Notes: generated by a model from the letters alone, not told the origin. 64,000 bases of DNA from Rhodospirillaceae bacterium (GCA_029267445.1 JAJUIU010000001.1:1-64000); one strand, 5' to 3'. Shown: positions 18,832 to 27,681, counted from the stretch's first letter. A program made the numbers and translations.

Positions 18832-20927
18832 CAGAAGGCGCGCTCCCGCGCCTGCAGCTCCACCGCCATGTTCGACCGGCGGATCGCCTCGTCCAGGGTG
18901 GTGATGCCGCGCTCCTCCAGGATGTCCAGCATCCGGATGAAGACGGCCGCCGTCAGCAGGCTGTCGCCAAGGGCCGAATGCCTGTCCGCGATCCTGAGGC
19001 CGAATCGGCCGGCGATGCCGTCCAGCGAATGCTCCCCGTCCTCACCCTGGATCTGGCGGGACAGGATCATGGTGTCCAGCACCGGCATGTCGAAGGTCAC
19101 GCCGGCGGCGCGCTGCCTCATCCTCAGGAATTTGAGGTCGAAGGCGGCATTGTGGGCCACCAGGACGGAATCGCCGACGAAGGCGCGGAACTGCGGCAAC
19201 ACCGCCTCCGCGGGGGAGGCTTCCGCGACCATGGCGTCGGTGATCCCATGGATGCCCGTCGACACCGCCGGGATGGGGCGACCGGGCTTGACCAGGCTTT
19301 GCCACGCCTCCCCGGTCAGGATGCGCCCGTTGACGATCCGCACCCCGGCGATGGAGACCAGCTCGTCCCCCTGGCTTGGCTGAAGGCCCGTCGTCTCGCA
19401 GTCGAACACCACGTAGGACAAGGCCCTCAGCGGCATCTTCGCCAGCGCCCCCTCCGGCACCGGCTGGCGGAGCAGGTCGAAATCGAAGAACTCGGGGCGG
19501 GGGGCCGGAGCTGACTCCCGCCGGCCATGGGTCTGCTGCGCGGGCGGCAGCGGCAGGCGCAGCCGGGCGAAGCCGTCGCGGGCGCGCTCGCTCCAGATGT
19601 CGCTGCGGTGGTGCTCCAGGATGTCGCCGAGCGTCAGGCCGGCCAGCGCCTCGGCCAGCGGATCGTTCCGCCAGGCCTCCAGCGCGGCGGAGGAGAGTGG
19701 TTCGCCGGGCCAGGTCAGGTCGGCATAGACGAAACGCCCGCGCAGGTCCGTCTCGGCGCCTAGGTCCAGGCTGGGCTCCCCCGTCGCCCGCGACACGTTC
19801 CCCGCGAGGTGGGCCAGCAGAAGGACGAGGCCGTAACTGTCCCCGTGCAGCCAGACCGGCAGCCCGGTCGGCACGATGACGGGGCCACCGGCCGCCTTGC
19901 ACCGTTCGGCGACCAGGGCGAACAGGTTGCCGGAATTGACGTCGCCCATCGGCCACGCGGCGGTGATGCCGGCGCGGTACTCGGTCGTGATCCGCTCCAG
20001 CGTCGCGTTCAGTTGCCGGGCCGCGTCCACGACCACCGCGTCGAACCGCGCGCGCTCCTCCGGGGAGAGGTCCGGATGCTCTTCCAGCATTTCGGCCGCC
20101 GCAGACAGGTTCGCCAGGGGTGCGCGGACATCCTCCGTCGCAGCCTTCAGCAGCGCGTCCCGGCGGGCCAGGGTCGCCAGTTCGCCCGTCGCGTCCTCCA
20201 GCGTCACCACATAGCCCGTGATCTCGTCGCCGGTGCCCAGGATGACGGCCATGCGCCCCTGGATCAGGCGGCTGTCGGCGGTGCCGACGATGAACCCGGC
20301 CGTCGTTCCCTCGGCATGGTCCAGATGCCGGCCCTCGCGGACGCGACGGATCAGCCGGTCCAGGGTGTGCAGGACGGGCTGCCGGGTGACGATCTGCAGC
20401 AGCGACCGCCCGAGCCCGAGATCGACGGTCGCCGGCAGCATGCCCCGCGCCCGCTCGTTGTAGAGCAGGATCTGGTGCTTCAGGTTGCAGACGAGCACGC
20501 CCTCGTGCAGGTCGCGCAGCAGGGCCGCGAGCCGCCCAGACTGCTCCTCGGCCCGCCGGATCGCGTCGGCCACCGTGCGGGCCTGGTCGTTCCGGACCGC
20601 CGCCAGACGCAGCGCCAGTTCGGCGACCGCGCCGGCGACCGGGGCGAGGGCCCCGTACTCATGGGCCGGCACGCTGACATCCGTGCCGGCGGCGGCGGCC
20701 AGCATCCGCGTCTCCGCCGCCAGCCGCTTGGCAGGGAGGAGCACAAGGCGGCTCACCGCGAACCAGAGCAGACCGATGACGAGGCCGGCACCGGCGGCAG
20801 CACCGAAGGCCACGGCGGTCACCGGCCGTGTCGAGGTCGCGGCCAAGTGGGGCAGGGCGATGCAGAACCCGGCGAGCGCAACGGCCGCGCCCAGGAAAAG
20901 AAGTCCTGGCCGGGCGCCTGGGCTCAT
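18831..20927 (-). CDS. histidine-kinase-like sensor fused to a DEDDh 3'-5' exonuclease
   Basis: 698 residues. Two N-terminal membrane helices (about 8-58), a HAMP-like linker, a PAS-like domain (about 130-240), a kinase-like dimerisation/ATPase remnant (about 255-400), and a DnaQ-type exonuclease (about 500-675). The exonuclease has all catalytic residues: DCETTG (Asp509, Glu511), HNAAFD (Asp597) and HSALGD (His650, Asp655). The kinase part looks dead: the H-box is TEDVRAPL, with Glu at position 265 where His should be, the N box reads LLAHLAGN, and no DxGxG box is seen. Free-standing exonucleases accompany acetate-type symporters in other bacteria; here it is membrane-tethered. ATGA overlap with the receiver gene upstream. 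The nucleic-acid substrate is unknown. Confidence 0.9.
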   Translation of the reverse strand: MSPGARPGLLFLGAAVALAGFCIALPHLAATSTRPVTAVAFGAAAGAGLVIGLLWFAVSRLVLLPAKRLAAETRMLAAAAGTDVSVPAHEYGALAPVAGAVAELALRLAAVRNDQARTVADAIRRAEEQSGRLAALLRDLHEGVLVCNLKHQILLYNERARGMLPATVDLGLGRSLLQIVTRQPVLHTLDRLIRRVREGRHLDHAEGTTAGFIVGTADSRLIQGRMAVILGTGDEITGYVVTLEDATGELATLARRDALLKAATEDVRAPLANLSAAAEMLEEHPDLSPEERARFDAVVVDAARQLNATLERITTEYRAGITAAWPMGDVNSGNLFALVAERCKAAGGPVIVPTGLPVWLHGDSYGLVLLLAHLAGNVSRATGEPSLDLGAETDLRGRFVYADLTWPGEPLSSAALEAWRNDPLAEALAGLTLGDILEHHRSDIWSERARDGFARLRLPLPPAQQTHGRRESAPAPRPEFFDFDLLRQPVPEGALAKMPLRALSYVVFDCETTGLQPSQGDELVSIAGVRIVNGRILTGEAWQSLVKPGRPIPAVSTGIHGITDAMVAEASPAEAVLPQFRAFVGDSVLVAHNAAFDLKFLRMRQRAAGVTFDMPVLDTMILSRQIQGEDGEHSLDGIAGRFGLRIADRHSALGDSLLTAAVFIRMLDILEERGITTLDEAIRRSNMAVELQARERAF

Positions 20928-21370
20928 GCGGCCGGCCCGGCGGTCGTCACGGCGTGGTGCTGGGCGACCGGGGGGGCCGAATCCAGGTGCCGCCGCATGG
21001 TCTCCACCAGATCGCGCGTCGAGAAAGGCTTGGTCACATAGTCGCTGGCGCCCAGGGCCATGCCCTTCTGCCGTTCCACCTCGCGGCTCTTGGCCGTCAG
21101 CATGATCACCGGGATGCGGGCCCAGGCGGGGTTGGCGCGGATGGTCTGGCAGACGTCGTAGCCGTCGCGCTGGGGCATCATGGCGTCCAGCAGGACGAGG
21201 TCCGGCGCCTGCGCCGCCATCGCGGTCAGCACCTCCTCGCCCGTGCGCGCGACGCGGACCGCGTAGCCGGCTTTCCTCAACAGGAACTCGAGCGACAGCA
21301 CGATGCTGGGCTCGTCATCGGCGATCAGGATGGACTTCTGGCGGCACGTGTCGTCGGTGGCCTGGGTCAT
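20924..21370 (-). CDS. single-domain response regulator (CheY-like)
   Basis: 148 residues: a receiver domain with the acidic pair ADDE (Asp18-Asp19), phospho-acceptor Asp62 in LLDAMMP, Thr in MLTAK and Lys in YVTKPF, then a short Ala/Pro tail. There is no output domain, so signalling must go through protein contact. The ATG at 21370 has GGAGG upstream. It is the first gene of the operon that continues, by an ATGA overlap, into the pseudokinase-exonuclease and then the symporter-kinase, which makes it the obvious phosphorylation target of the latter. CrbR-type partners elsewhere carry a LuxR DNA-binding domain; this one does not. Confidence 0.92.
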   Translation of the reverse strand: MTQATDDTCRQKSILIADDEPSIVLSLEFLLRKAGYAVRVARTGEEVLTAMAAQAPDLVLLDAMMPQRDGYDVCQTIRANPAWARIPVIMLTAKSREVERQKGMALGASDYVTKPFSTRDLVETMRRHLDSAPPVAQHHAVTTAGPAA

Positions 21371-21476
21371 CGGACGCGATCCTCCGGCCGGCGCCGGTGC
21401 CCGGGAAAGGCGTCCCCTTATGTGCGGGCCCTGTGGCGGGCCCTGGCGCGGGGTTGTCGGCTGGCGGCACCCCCGC

Positions 21477-21506
21477 AGTGTAGGACTCCCGCCGAATGCC
21501 GATCAA
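21477..21506 (-). promoter_or_regulatory. sigma-70-type promoter for the sensor/exonuclease/symporter operon
   Basis: On the minus strand: TTGATC (21501-21506), 18-base spacer, TACACT (21477-21482). It lies in the 175-base gap before the receiver gene and would give a leader of about 100 bases. Confidence 0.5.
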
Positions 21507-21545
21507 GCACTCCGGCGGCGGTGGGCTAGGGCCCGATCGTTGGGG

Positions 21546-22184
21546 CTAGCCGAAGACCCGGGACAGGAGCTCGCCGATGGCCGCGAGCACGACGATCACC
21601 GCCGTCAGCGCGATCAGGATGGAGATGACGCCCCAGACATAGCCGACGATCACGGCCACGCCGTCATGTTCCATCAGGGCGATGGCGATGACGGCGATGG
21701 CGATCGCCGGGAACAGGTTCCCCAGCGGGATCGGCAGGATCAGGATGAAGGACAGGATGAACAGCATGAGGCCTGCGAAGCGCTCGGCGAACCCATCCAC
21801 CAGCAGGCTGAAGCGGGGCCGCGACAGACGCTCCAGCTTGCGGATCCAGGGCTCCGCGCGGCGCACCATGCGCAGCACATCCTCCCGGCTGAAATCCCGC
21901 CGCCGCAGGAAGTCGGGCAGCCATGGCCGGTCGCCGCCGAGCAGGAGCTGCAGCGAGAAGACGACGATCGGCAGGCCTGTGACGGTGCTGAGCCCGGGCG
22001 GGCCGGGGATGCAGTTCGGCAGGGCGCACAGCAGGATGAGCACCCCGAACGCCCGGTCGCCCAGGCGGTCGATCAGTTCACCGATGCTCAGCCGCTCCGC
22101 ATCGTCCCGCGTCAGGATGTCCAGCAGCAGATCGGAGGTCCGCCGCTGCTCGCCCTTCGGCTTGGGGATCGGGATACGCAGCAT
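21546..22184 (-). CDS. ExoD-family exopolysaccharide-related membrane protein
   Basis: 212 residues with four to five hydrophobic segments and the ExoD hallmarks LGDRAFGVLILLCALPNCIPGPPG and LPIPLGNLFPAIAIA (shown in part). ExoD of Rhizobium affects exopolysaccharide production and alkaline tolerance; the molecular role is unknown. Starts at ATG 22184, 27 bases after secF, and probably rides on its transcript. Confidence 0.85.
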   Translation of the reverse strand: MLRIPIPKPKGEQRRTSDLLLDILTRDDAERLSIGELIDRLGDRAFGVLILLCALPNCIPGPPGLSTVTGLPIVVFSLQLLLGGDRPWLPDFLRRRDFSREDVLRMVRRAEPWIRKLERLSRPRFSLLVDGFAERFAGLMLFILSFILILPIPLGNLFPAIAIAVIAIALMEHDGVAVIVGYVWGVISILIALTAVIVVLAAIGELLSRVFG

Positions 22185-22211
22185 GCGGCGTCGGGCCGTT
22201 CTCGCGTGGGG

Positions 22212-23159
22212 TCAGGGGGAGGTGGACGGCGCGTCGCCCGGCTGCCGCTCCGCCTTCTCCTCCCCGCCGCGGCGGATCGGCGGCATGTACAGCAGCAGGG
22301 CCGCGGCCACATAGACGGAGGAGAAGGTGCCGACCAGGATGCCCCAGAACAGCGCGATGGTGAAGTTGTGCAGGGCGCTGCCGCCGTACAGCAGCAACGG
22401 CAGGATGGCCAGAAGCGTGGTGCCGCTGGTCAGGATCGTCCGGCCCAGCGTCTGGTTCACCGACAGGTTGATGATGGTCTTCATGTCGGCGGACTTGTAC
22501 TTCCGCATCTGCTCGCGCATGCGGTCGAACACGACGACGGTGTCGTTGATCGAGTAGCCGGCGAGCGTGAGCAGTGCTGCAACGGCGGTGAGGTCGAACT
22601 CCAGTTGCAGCACGATGAACAGCCCCACCGTCACGAAGACGTCGTGGAACGTCGCGATCAGGGCCGAGACGCCGAACTGCCATTCGAAGCGGAAGGCGAC
22701 ATAAGCGGCGATGGCCGCCACGGCGAGAAGTGTGGCGATGATGCCCTGCTGCATGAGCTCGCCGCCGACCCGCGGTCCGACCAGTTCGACCCGGCGGTAC
22801 TCGTAGGTCGTGCCCAGCGTCTCGCGGACGAGCGCGACGGCCGCGTTCTGCGCAGCCTCGTCACCCTCCTGCCGTTGCACGCGGATCAGGATGTCGTTCG
22901 GTTCGCCGAACTGCTGCAGCTGCACCTCGCCCAGACCCAGGCCGTTCAACTGCGTGCGCAGGCCACCGACATCGATCGGCTCCGGCGCCCGCGCCTCGAT
23001 CAGGATGCCGCCCTTGAAGTCGATGCCGAGATTCAGGCCCGGTGACATCAAGCCGATCGCCGTGCCCAGGATCAGCAGGCCGGACACGATGAAGCCGAAG
23101 AAACGCAGGCGGACGAAATCGATGGCGGTGTTTTCCGGCACCAGGCGCAATGGCTTCAT
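22212..23159 (-). CDS. secF: protein translocase subunit SecF
   Basis: Membrane component of SecDF, which uses the proton gradient to help pull exported proteins across the inner membrane. 315 residues with six membrane helices, the LGIDFKGG motif of the first periplasmic loop and the conserved NDTVVVFDRMRE in the fourth helix region. Starts MKPLRLVPE. secD normally precedes secF; here the 254 bases upstream hold no gene and the next gene is divergent, so secF is unlinked from secD. A TATAGT at 23220-23225 on the minus strand could be its -10 element, but no good -35 accompanies it. Confidence 0.96.
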   Translation of the reverse strand: MKPLRLVPENTAIDFVRLRFFGFIVSGLLILGTAIGLMSPGLNLGIDFKGGILIEARAPEPIDVGGLRTQLNGLGLGEVQLQQFGEPNDILIRVQRQEGDEAAQNAAVALVRETLGTTYEYRRVELVGPRVGGELMQQGIIATLLAVAAIAAYVAFRFEWQFGVSALIATFHDVFVTVGLFIVLQLEFDLTAVAALLTLAGYSINDTVVVFDRMREQMRKYKSADMKTIINLSVNQTLGRTILTSGTTLLAILPLLLYGGSALHNFTIALFWGILVGTFSSVYVAAALLLYMPPIRRGGEEKAERQPGDAPSTSP

Positions 23160-23413
23160 CTGACTCTTGACCTTCAGGACTGCTGGATCGGGGTGCGGGA
23201 CCCGGTCCGGACGGCGCGGACTATAGCGATTGCCCGGTTTTCCACCAGTGGCTTTTCAAAGGGGAACCCGCTCTGGCCGCGCATATGGGAAGCCGGAACC
23301 CAAACCGCCAGCGTCACCGGTCACGCCGTGGCATGGGACCCATCCGGTGACGTTGAGCCGCCGCGCCTGTTTGAAACGGACACCGCCATCCCAGAACCGC
23401 GCGGAGACACGCG

Positions 23414-24175
23414 ATGCGTCCGACCATCCTCGCCGCCTGCCTGCTGATCGCATGGCCGGCTGTGGCACAGGACCCCGAAGGCGGGGACAATGAGATCCAG
23501 CAGCGCCGGCCGATGAGCGACCATGTTCCCGGTACGCCGGAGGGCGACCTCCTCACCAAGCCCGCCCAGGGCCCGGTACCCGCCGACGCCCCCCGTCAGC
23601 CGGCCGTCCCGGCGGGCGAGGACGCGGCGACCAACGCCCGGAGTCTCACGACCGAACAGACGCTCCCCGGCGAGCGGGAGGAGGGGGGGGCCACGGCGGA
23701 GGAGGCGGCCCGCGGCGACGGCGAGGTCGAAGTGATGCGCACGACACCGCCGCCCGACCGGTCCCGCGAGGACGGGCCACCGCCGGAGCGGCGGTCGAGT
23801 GCCATGGAGGCGGAGCCGCCCCGTCATGCCGAGCAGTTCCGCGGCGACCGTCCGATCGGCCCGAACGCCGGCAGCGCGACGCAGCCCGGGCAGGTCTATG
23901 CGGAGGACCTCAAGGACTACACGGTGCACCTGTCCGATCGTGAGAAGTTCGGCCGGGTGGAACGCGTCCTGGTCGATCTGGAGAGCGGTCGTCTGCAGGC
24001 GATCGAGGTCTCCACCGGCGGCCTGCTGGGCGTGGGCGATCAGCGGTTCGACATTCCCTGGGAGGCGGTCGCCGCCGTGAACACCGGCACGAAGGAACTG
24101 CGCGTCGCTGTCAGCGAGCAGCAGATCCAGGGACAGAAGGAGGCCTTCGACCGTCCCGCCGGTGATCGGCAGTAA
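23414..24175 (+). CDS. secreted PRC-barrel protein
   Basis: 253 residues: signal peptide (about 1-18, ILAACLLIAWPAVA), a long disordered Pro/Glu/Arg-rich region (20-155) and a C-terminal PRC-barrel (about 160-235) with LKDYTVHLSDREKFGRVERV and LLGVGDQRFDIPWEAV (in part). PRC-barrels bind small ligands or proteins; in alphaproteobacteria secreted versions are common and uncharacterised. Divergent from secF, convergent with hemA, with a terminator at 24210. Confidence 0.82.
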   Translation: MRPTILAACLLIAWPAVAQDPEGGDNEIQQRRPMSDHVPGTPEGDLLTKPAQGPVPADAPRQPAVPAGEDAATNARSLTTEQTLPGEREEGGATAEEAARGDGEVEVMRTTPPPDRSREDGPPPERRSSAMEAEPPRHAEQFRGDRPIGPNAGSATQPGQVYAEDLKDYTVHLSDREKFGRVERVLVDLESGRLQAIEVSTGGLLGVGDQRFDIPWEAVAAVNTGTKELRVAVSEQQIQGQKEAFDRPAGDRQ

Positions 24176-24209
24176 CGGCCTAGCCGAAACGGGCAGCCGT
24201 TGGAACGCG

Positions 24210-24233
24210 AAAGGCCGCCCGCAGGCGGCCTCT
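24210..24233. terminator. bidirectional terminator between PRC-barrel gene and hemA
   Basis: Stem aggccgcc/ggcggcct with loop cgca, flanked by gaa upstream and tct downstream; it separates two convergent genes. Confidence 0.7.
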
Positions 24234-24256
24234 CAGAACCGTCCGCGAATGCGCCC

Positions 24257-25474
24257 TCACGCCGCCCGGCGGATCTCCAGCCGGCTCCAGACGCTGAGCA
24301 ACGCGTCGACCAGATGGTCCATCTTGGCGTCGTCATGGAAGGGCGACGGCGTCAGGCGCAGGCGCTCCGTCCCGCGCGGAACCGTGGGATAATTGATCGG
24401 CTGCACATAGATGCCGTGGTTGGTCAGCAGATCGTCGCTCGCCTGCTTGCACTGGCGCGGATCGCCGACGAGCAGGGGCACGATGTGGCTGACCGAGGGC
24501 ATCACCGGCAGACCCGCCTGCGCCAGCCGGCGCTTCAGCGTGGCCGCGCGCTCCTGGTGCTTGAGGCGCAGCTCGTTGTGCTCCTTCAGGAAGCTCACGC
24601 TGGCGAGCGCGCCCGCCGCCAGCACGGGCGCCAACGACGTGGTGAAGATGAAGCTGGGCGCGAAGCTGCGCACGCAGTCGACCAGCGCCTCCGACCCCGT
24701 GATGTAGCCGCCCATCACGCCGAACGCCTTGCCGAGCGTTCCTTCGATGATGGTCAGCCGGTCCATCACGCCGTCGCGCTCCGCCACGCCGGCGCCGCGC
24801 GCGCCGTACATGCCGACGGCGTGCACCTCGTCCAGGTAGGTGATGCCGCCATAGCGGTCGGCCACGTCGCAGATCTCCGCGATCGGGGCGATGTCGCCGT
24901 CCATGGAATAGACGCTCTCGAAGGCCACCAGCTTCGGCCGGTCCTTCGGATAGCGGCTCATGAGCTGGGCCAGATGCTCCGGATCGTTGTGCCGGAAGAT
25001 GTGCTTCTCCGCACCGCTGTGGCGGATGCCCTCGATCATCGAGGCGTGGTTCAGCGCGTCGGAGAAGACGACGCAGTTCGGCAGCAGCTTCGGCAGCGTG
25101 CTGAGCGTCGCCTCGTTGGAGATGTAGCCCGAGGTGAACAGAAGGGCCGCCTCCTTGCCGTGCAGGTCGGCCAGCTCCTTCTCGAGCAGCACATGGAAAT
25201 GGTTGGTGCCGGAGATGTTGCGCGTGCCGCCGGCACCGGCGCCGCAGCGGTGCAGCGCGTCGATCATCGACCCGATGACGACCGGGTGCTGGCCCATGCC
25301 CAGATAGTCGTTGGAGCACCAGACGGTGACGTCCCTCGGCTGCGCCTCCGGCTCCGGGAAGTACGAGGCGACCGGAAACTCGCCCACGCGCCGCTCCAGA
25401 TCGGCGAACACGCGATAGCGGCCTTCGCGCTTGAGGCCGTCGATCTGGCTCTTGAAGAAGCTCTCGTAGTCCAT
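24257..25474 (-). CDS. hemA: 5-aminolevulinate synthase
   Basis: PLP enzyme joining glycine and succinyl-CoA to 5-aminolevulinate, the first step of heme synthesis by the C4 (Shemin) pathway found in alphaproteobacteria. 405 residues. Starts [15 protein letters not shown]; shows [40 protein letters not shown] and the PLP lysine in [14 protein letters not shown]. The ATG at 25474 has GGAAG upstream; an ATG 13 codons earlier is less likely. This gene is one of the best pointers to the class of the organism. Confidence 0.97.
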   Translation of the reverse strand: MDYESFFKSQIDGLKREGRYRVFADLERRVGEFPVASYFPEPEAQPRDVTVWCSNDYLGMGQHPVVIGSMIDALHRCGAGAGGTRNISGTNHFHVLLEKELADLHGKEAALLFTSGYISNEATLSTLPKLLPNCVVFSDALNHASMIEGIRHSGAEKHIFRHNDPEHLAQLMSRYPKDRPKLVAFESVYSMDGDIAPIAEICDVADRYGGITYLDEVHAVGMYGARGAGVAERDGVMDRLTIIEGTLGKAFGVMGGYITGSEALVDCVRSFAPSFIFTTSLAPVLAAGALASVSFLKEHNELRLKHQERAATLKRRLAQAGLPVMPSVSHIVPLLVGDPRQCKQASDDLLTNHGIYVQPINYPTVPRGTERLRLTPSPFHDDAKMDHLVDALLSVWSRLEIRRAA

Positions 25475-25703
25475 TGGCACGGCTTCCGATCTCCCGCGGA
25501 CAATAGTCGCCATGGAAGCGGCCCGTTGTCCATCAGATATGTAGACGAACAGGCCCTCGCTGGCATCGGCGCGCGGCGACGTGTCGCGCGGAAGTGCAGC
25601 ATGCGGGCAGGTTCGGCGACCCCGCTTTGATTTCGCTCAATTCGTCGGTTCGTCGGCGGCATCGTTCCGACGCCGATCGATGCCGCCGCCAAAATGGGGC
25701 GGA

Positions 25704-27113
25704 TCAGCCGCCGCGCCAATGCCCCTCGCGGGTCAGCCAGTCCGCCGTATCGGCGAGCGCCCGCTCGAACCGCGCGATCAGGTCCCGGACCTCGTCGGCC
25801 GAGATGATCAGTGGTGGGGAGAAGCCGATCGTGTCGCCGATCGGCCGCACGATGGCCCCGTGCGCCTGGGCGAAGCCGGCCAGCTTCGCGGCCACCGCCA
25901 GCCCCGGATCGAACGGCCGGCGCGCGGCCTTGTCAGCCGTCAGTTCCACCCCGGCGATCAGGCCGACGCCCCGGACCTCGCCCACCAGCGGATGGTCGCG
26001 CAGCCGGCGCAGTCCGTCCTGCAGCACCGGGCCGACCGCCCGCACATGGCCCAGGATGTCGCGCTCGGCGTAGATGCGCAGCGTCTCCAGCGCCACGGCG
26101 CAGCTCACCGGATGTCCGGAATAGGTGTAGCCGTGGCCGAACACGCCGATCTTGGCGCTCTCGTCCACGCAGGCCCGGTAGATGTCCTCGCTCACCAGCA
26201 GGGCCGACAGCGGCAGATAGGCCGAGGTCAGGGCCTTGGCGGTGCTGATCATGTCCGGCTGCAGCCCGTAGGTCTGACTGCCCCACATGTTGCCGGTCCG
26301 GCCGAACCCGCAGATCACCTCGTCCGCGATGAACAGGACCTCGTACTTGCGCAGCACGGCCTGGATTCTCTCGAAATAGGTCCGGGGCGGGGGGATGACC
26401 CCGCCCGCACCCATCACCGGCTCCGCGATGAAGGCCGCGACCGTCTCCGGCCCTTCGCGCAGGATCAGCGCCTCCAGGTTCGCGGCCAGCCGGCTGGCGA
26501 AATCCTCCTCGCTCTCGCCCGGCTCCGCGAAGCGGTACCATTGCGGGCAGTCGGTGTGCAGGATGCGCGCGATGGGAAGGTCGAAATCGCGATGGTTGTT
26601 CGGCAGGCCGGTCAGGCTGGCCGACGCAACCGTGACGCCGTGGTAGCCCTTGATCCGGCTGATGATCTTCTTCTTCTCGGGCCGGCCGCGTGCGTTGTTG
26701 TAGTACCAGACCAGCTTCACGGCCGTGTCGTTCGCCTCCGAGCCGGAGCAGGCGAAGAACACCTTGCTCATTGGCACGGGGGCCATCCCGATCAGCTTTT
26801 CGGCAAGGTCTATGCCCGGTTCATGCGCCTTGTGGGCGAAGGCGTGATAGAAGGGCAGGCGGCGCATCTGGGCGATGGCGGCCTCCACCAGCCGCGGCTC
26901 GTCGAAGCCCAGCGACGTGCACCAGAGGCCCGCGACGCCCTCGATGTAGGACTTCCCGGTCTCGTCCGTGACCGTGACACCCTTGCCGGCGCTGATCACC
27001 AGCGGCCCGACATCCTCGTGCGTCTTCAGGTTCGTGTAGGGGTGCAGGTAGAAGGCCTTGTCCCGGCTGGCCGCCGAGTTCCCGCGATGCGCGTCCCGCA
27101 TGGCGTCGTCCAT
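25704..27113 (-). CDS. class III (omega) aminotransferase
   Basis: PLP-dependent aminotransferase, 469 residues, of the omega-amino acid/polyamine:pyruvate group. Features: LHPYTNLKTHEDVGPLVI at the N-terminus, GVAGLWCTSLGF, FACSGSEANDTAVKL, DEVICGFGRTGNMWG and the PLP lysine in STAKALTSAYLPLSA. It is similar in design to the enzyme at 43811, so the two are paralogs. The start at 27113 gives MDDAMRDAH; no other signal decides. Donor could be putrescine, beta-alanine, GABA or a related amine; pyruvate is the usual acceptor. Monocistronic, downstream of two strong hairpins. Confidence 0.88.
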   Translation of the reverse strand: MDDAMRDAHRGNSAASRDKAFYLHPYTNLKTHEDVGPLVISAGKGVTVTDETGKSYIEGVAGLWCTSLGFDEPRLVEAAIAQMRRLPFYHAFAHKAHEPGIDLAEKLIGMAPVPMSKVFFACSGSEANDTAVKLVWYYNNARGRPEKKKIISRIKGYHGVTVASASLTGLPNNHRDFDLPIARILHTDCPQWYRFAEPGESEEDFASRLAANLEALILREGPETVAAFIAEPVMGAGGVIPPPRTYFERIQAVLRKYEVLFIADEVICGFGRTGNMWGSQTYGLQPDMISTAKALTSAYLPLSALLVSEDIYRACVDESAKIGVFGHGYTYSGHPVSCAVALETLRIYAERDILGHVRAVGPVLQDGLRRLRDHPLVGEVRGVGLIAGVELTADKAARRPFDPGLAVAAKLAGFAQAHGAIVRPIGDTIGFSPPLIISADEVRDLIARFERALADTADWLTREGHWRGG

Positions 27114-27251
27114 GATGCCGTTTCCGTCCCGATGTCGATCGTTGCCGCCATGGTGCGACGGGGCGGGGGACGGGGCAAGCGCGCCCGGTGGCGGACGGCC
27201 ATGCGCGTCGGGCTGGCGCTTCCGCGTCGATATGGTCCAGGAAAGCGGGAC

Positions 27252-27286
27252 GGCGGATGGCGCCTGCGGGTTTGGCACCATCCGCC
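27252..27286. other. strong hairpin upstream of the aminotransferase
   Basis: Stem ggcggatgg/ccatccgcc with an inner gcc/ggc pairing across the loop. It lies in the 259-base gap between the PepSY-like gene and the aminotransferase, with no T-run, so it may be an attenuator or mRNA structure. Confidence 0.5.
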
Positions 27287-27293
27287 GTCTGGG

Positions 27294-27326
27294 TGAGGCG
27301 ACCGGACGACCGGGAAGGTCGCCTCA
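27294..27326. other. second hairpin in the same gap
   Basis: Perfect 10-bp stem tgaggcgacc/ggtcgcctca with a 13-base loop, 47 bases downstream of the PepSY-like stop; possible terminator for that gene, though no T-run is present. Confidence 0.5.
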
Positions 27327-27372
27327 ACAGCGTCGGACCGGGGCAGTCCGACGTTTCCCGTTCAGTCTCGCG

Positions 27373-27681
27373 TCAGCCCGCGGTCTCGACCTTGCCGGTG
27401 GCGGCGTCGATCACCAGCGTGCCGACCGTCACGCCGCCGAGGTTGACCAGTTCGACGTGGAACTTGCCGTCGCGCTCCTTGATCTTACCGGCGGACAGGC
27501 CGCGCTGGTCCGTGTCCTTCAGATAGTCGCGGGCGACCTTGCGGGCGTCCGCCTTGGACAGCGGCTCGGCGGCGGCGACGGTCTCGGCGCCCGGCTTGGC
27601 GGCCACCTGAGTGTCGGCGAAGGCGGGGGCGGACAGGGCGAAGGCCGACAGGATGGCGGCGGCGGCGACGATCTTGCGCAT
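27373..27681 (-). CDS. small periplasmic PepSY-like protein
   Basis: 102 residues. Signal peptide MRKIVAAAAILSAFALSAPAFA (in part), then a PepSY-like domain: SKADARKVARDYLKD, KIKERDGKFHVELVN and the ending TLVIDAATGKVETAG. PepSY domains usually bind or inhibit peptidases or sit beside sensor pairs. It is divergent from the OmpR/EnvZ-type pair (198 bases apart), a frequent arrangement in which the small protein is a target or modulator of the pair. The second ATG (27681) is chosen because it puts the signal peptide at the start. Confidence 0.75.
   Translation of the reverse strand: MRKIVAAAAILSAFALSAPAFADTQVAAKPGAETVAAAEPLSKADARKVARDYLKDTDQRGLSAGKIKERDGKFHVELVNLGGVTVGTLVIDAATGKVETAG

Noticed and set aside
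23321-23929. 202-codon minus-strand frame that could have been a secD remnant upstream of secF
   Set aside because: Its translation has no SecD motif or membrane helices; it is antisense to the PRC-barrel gene.
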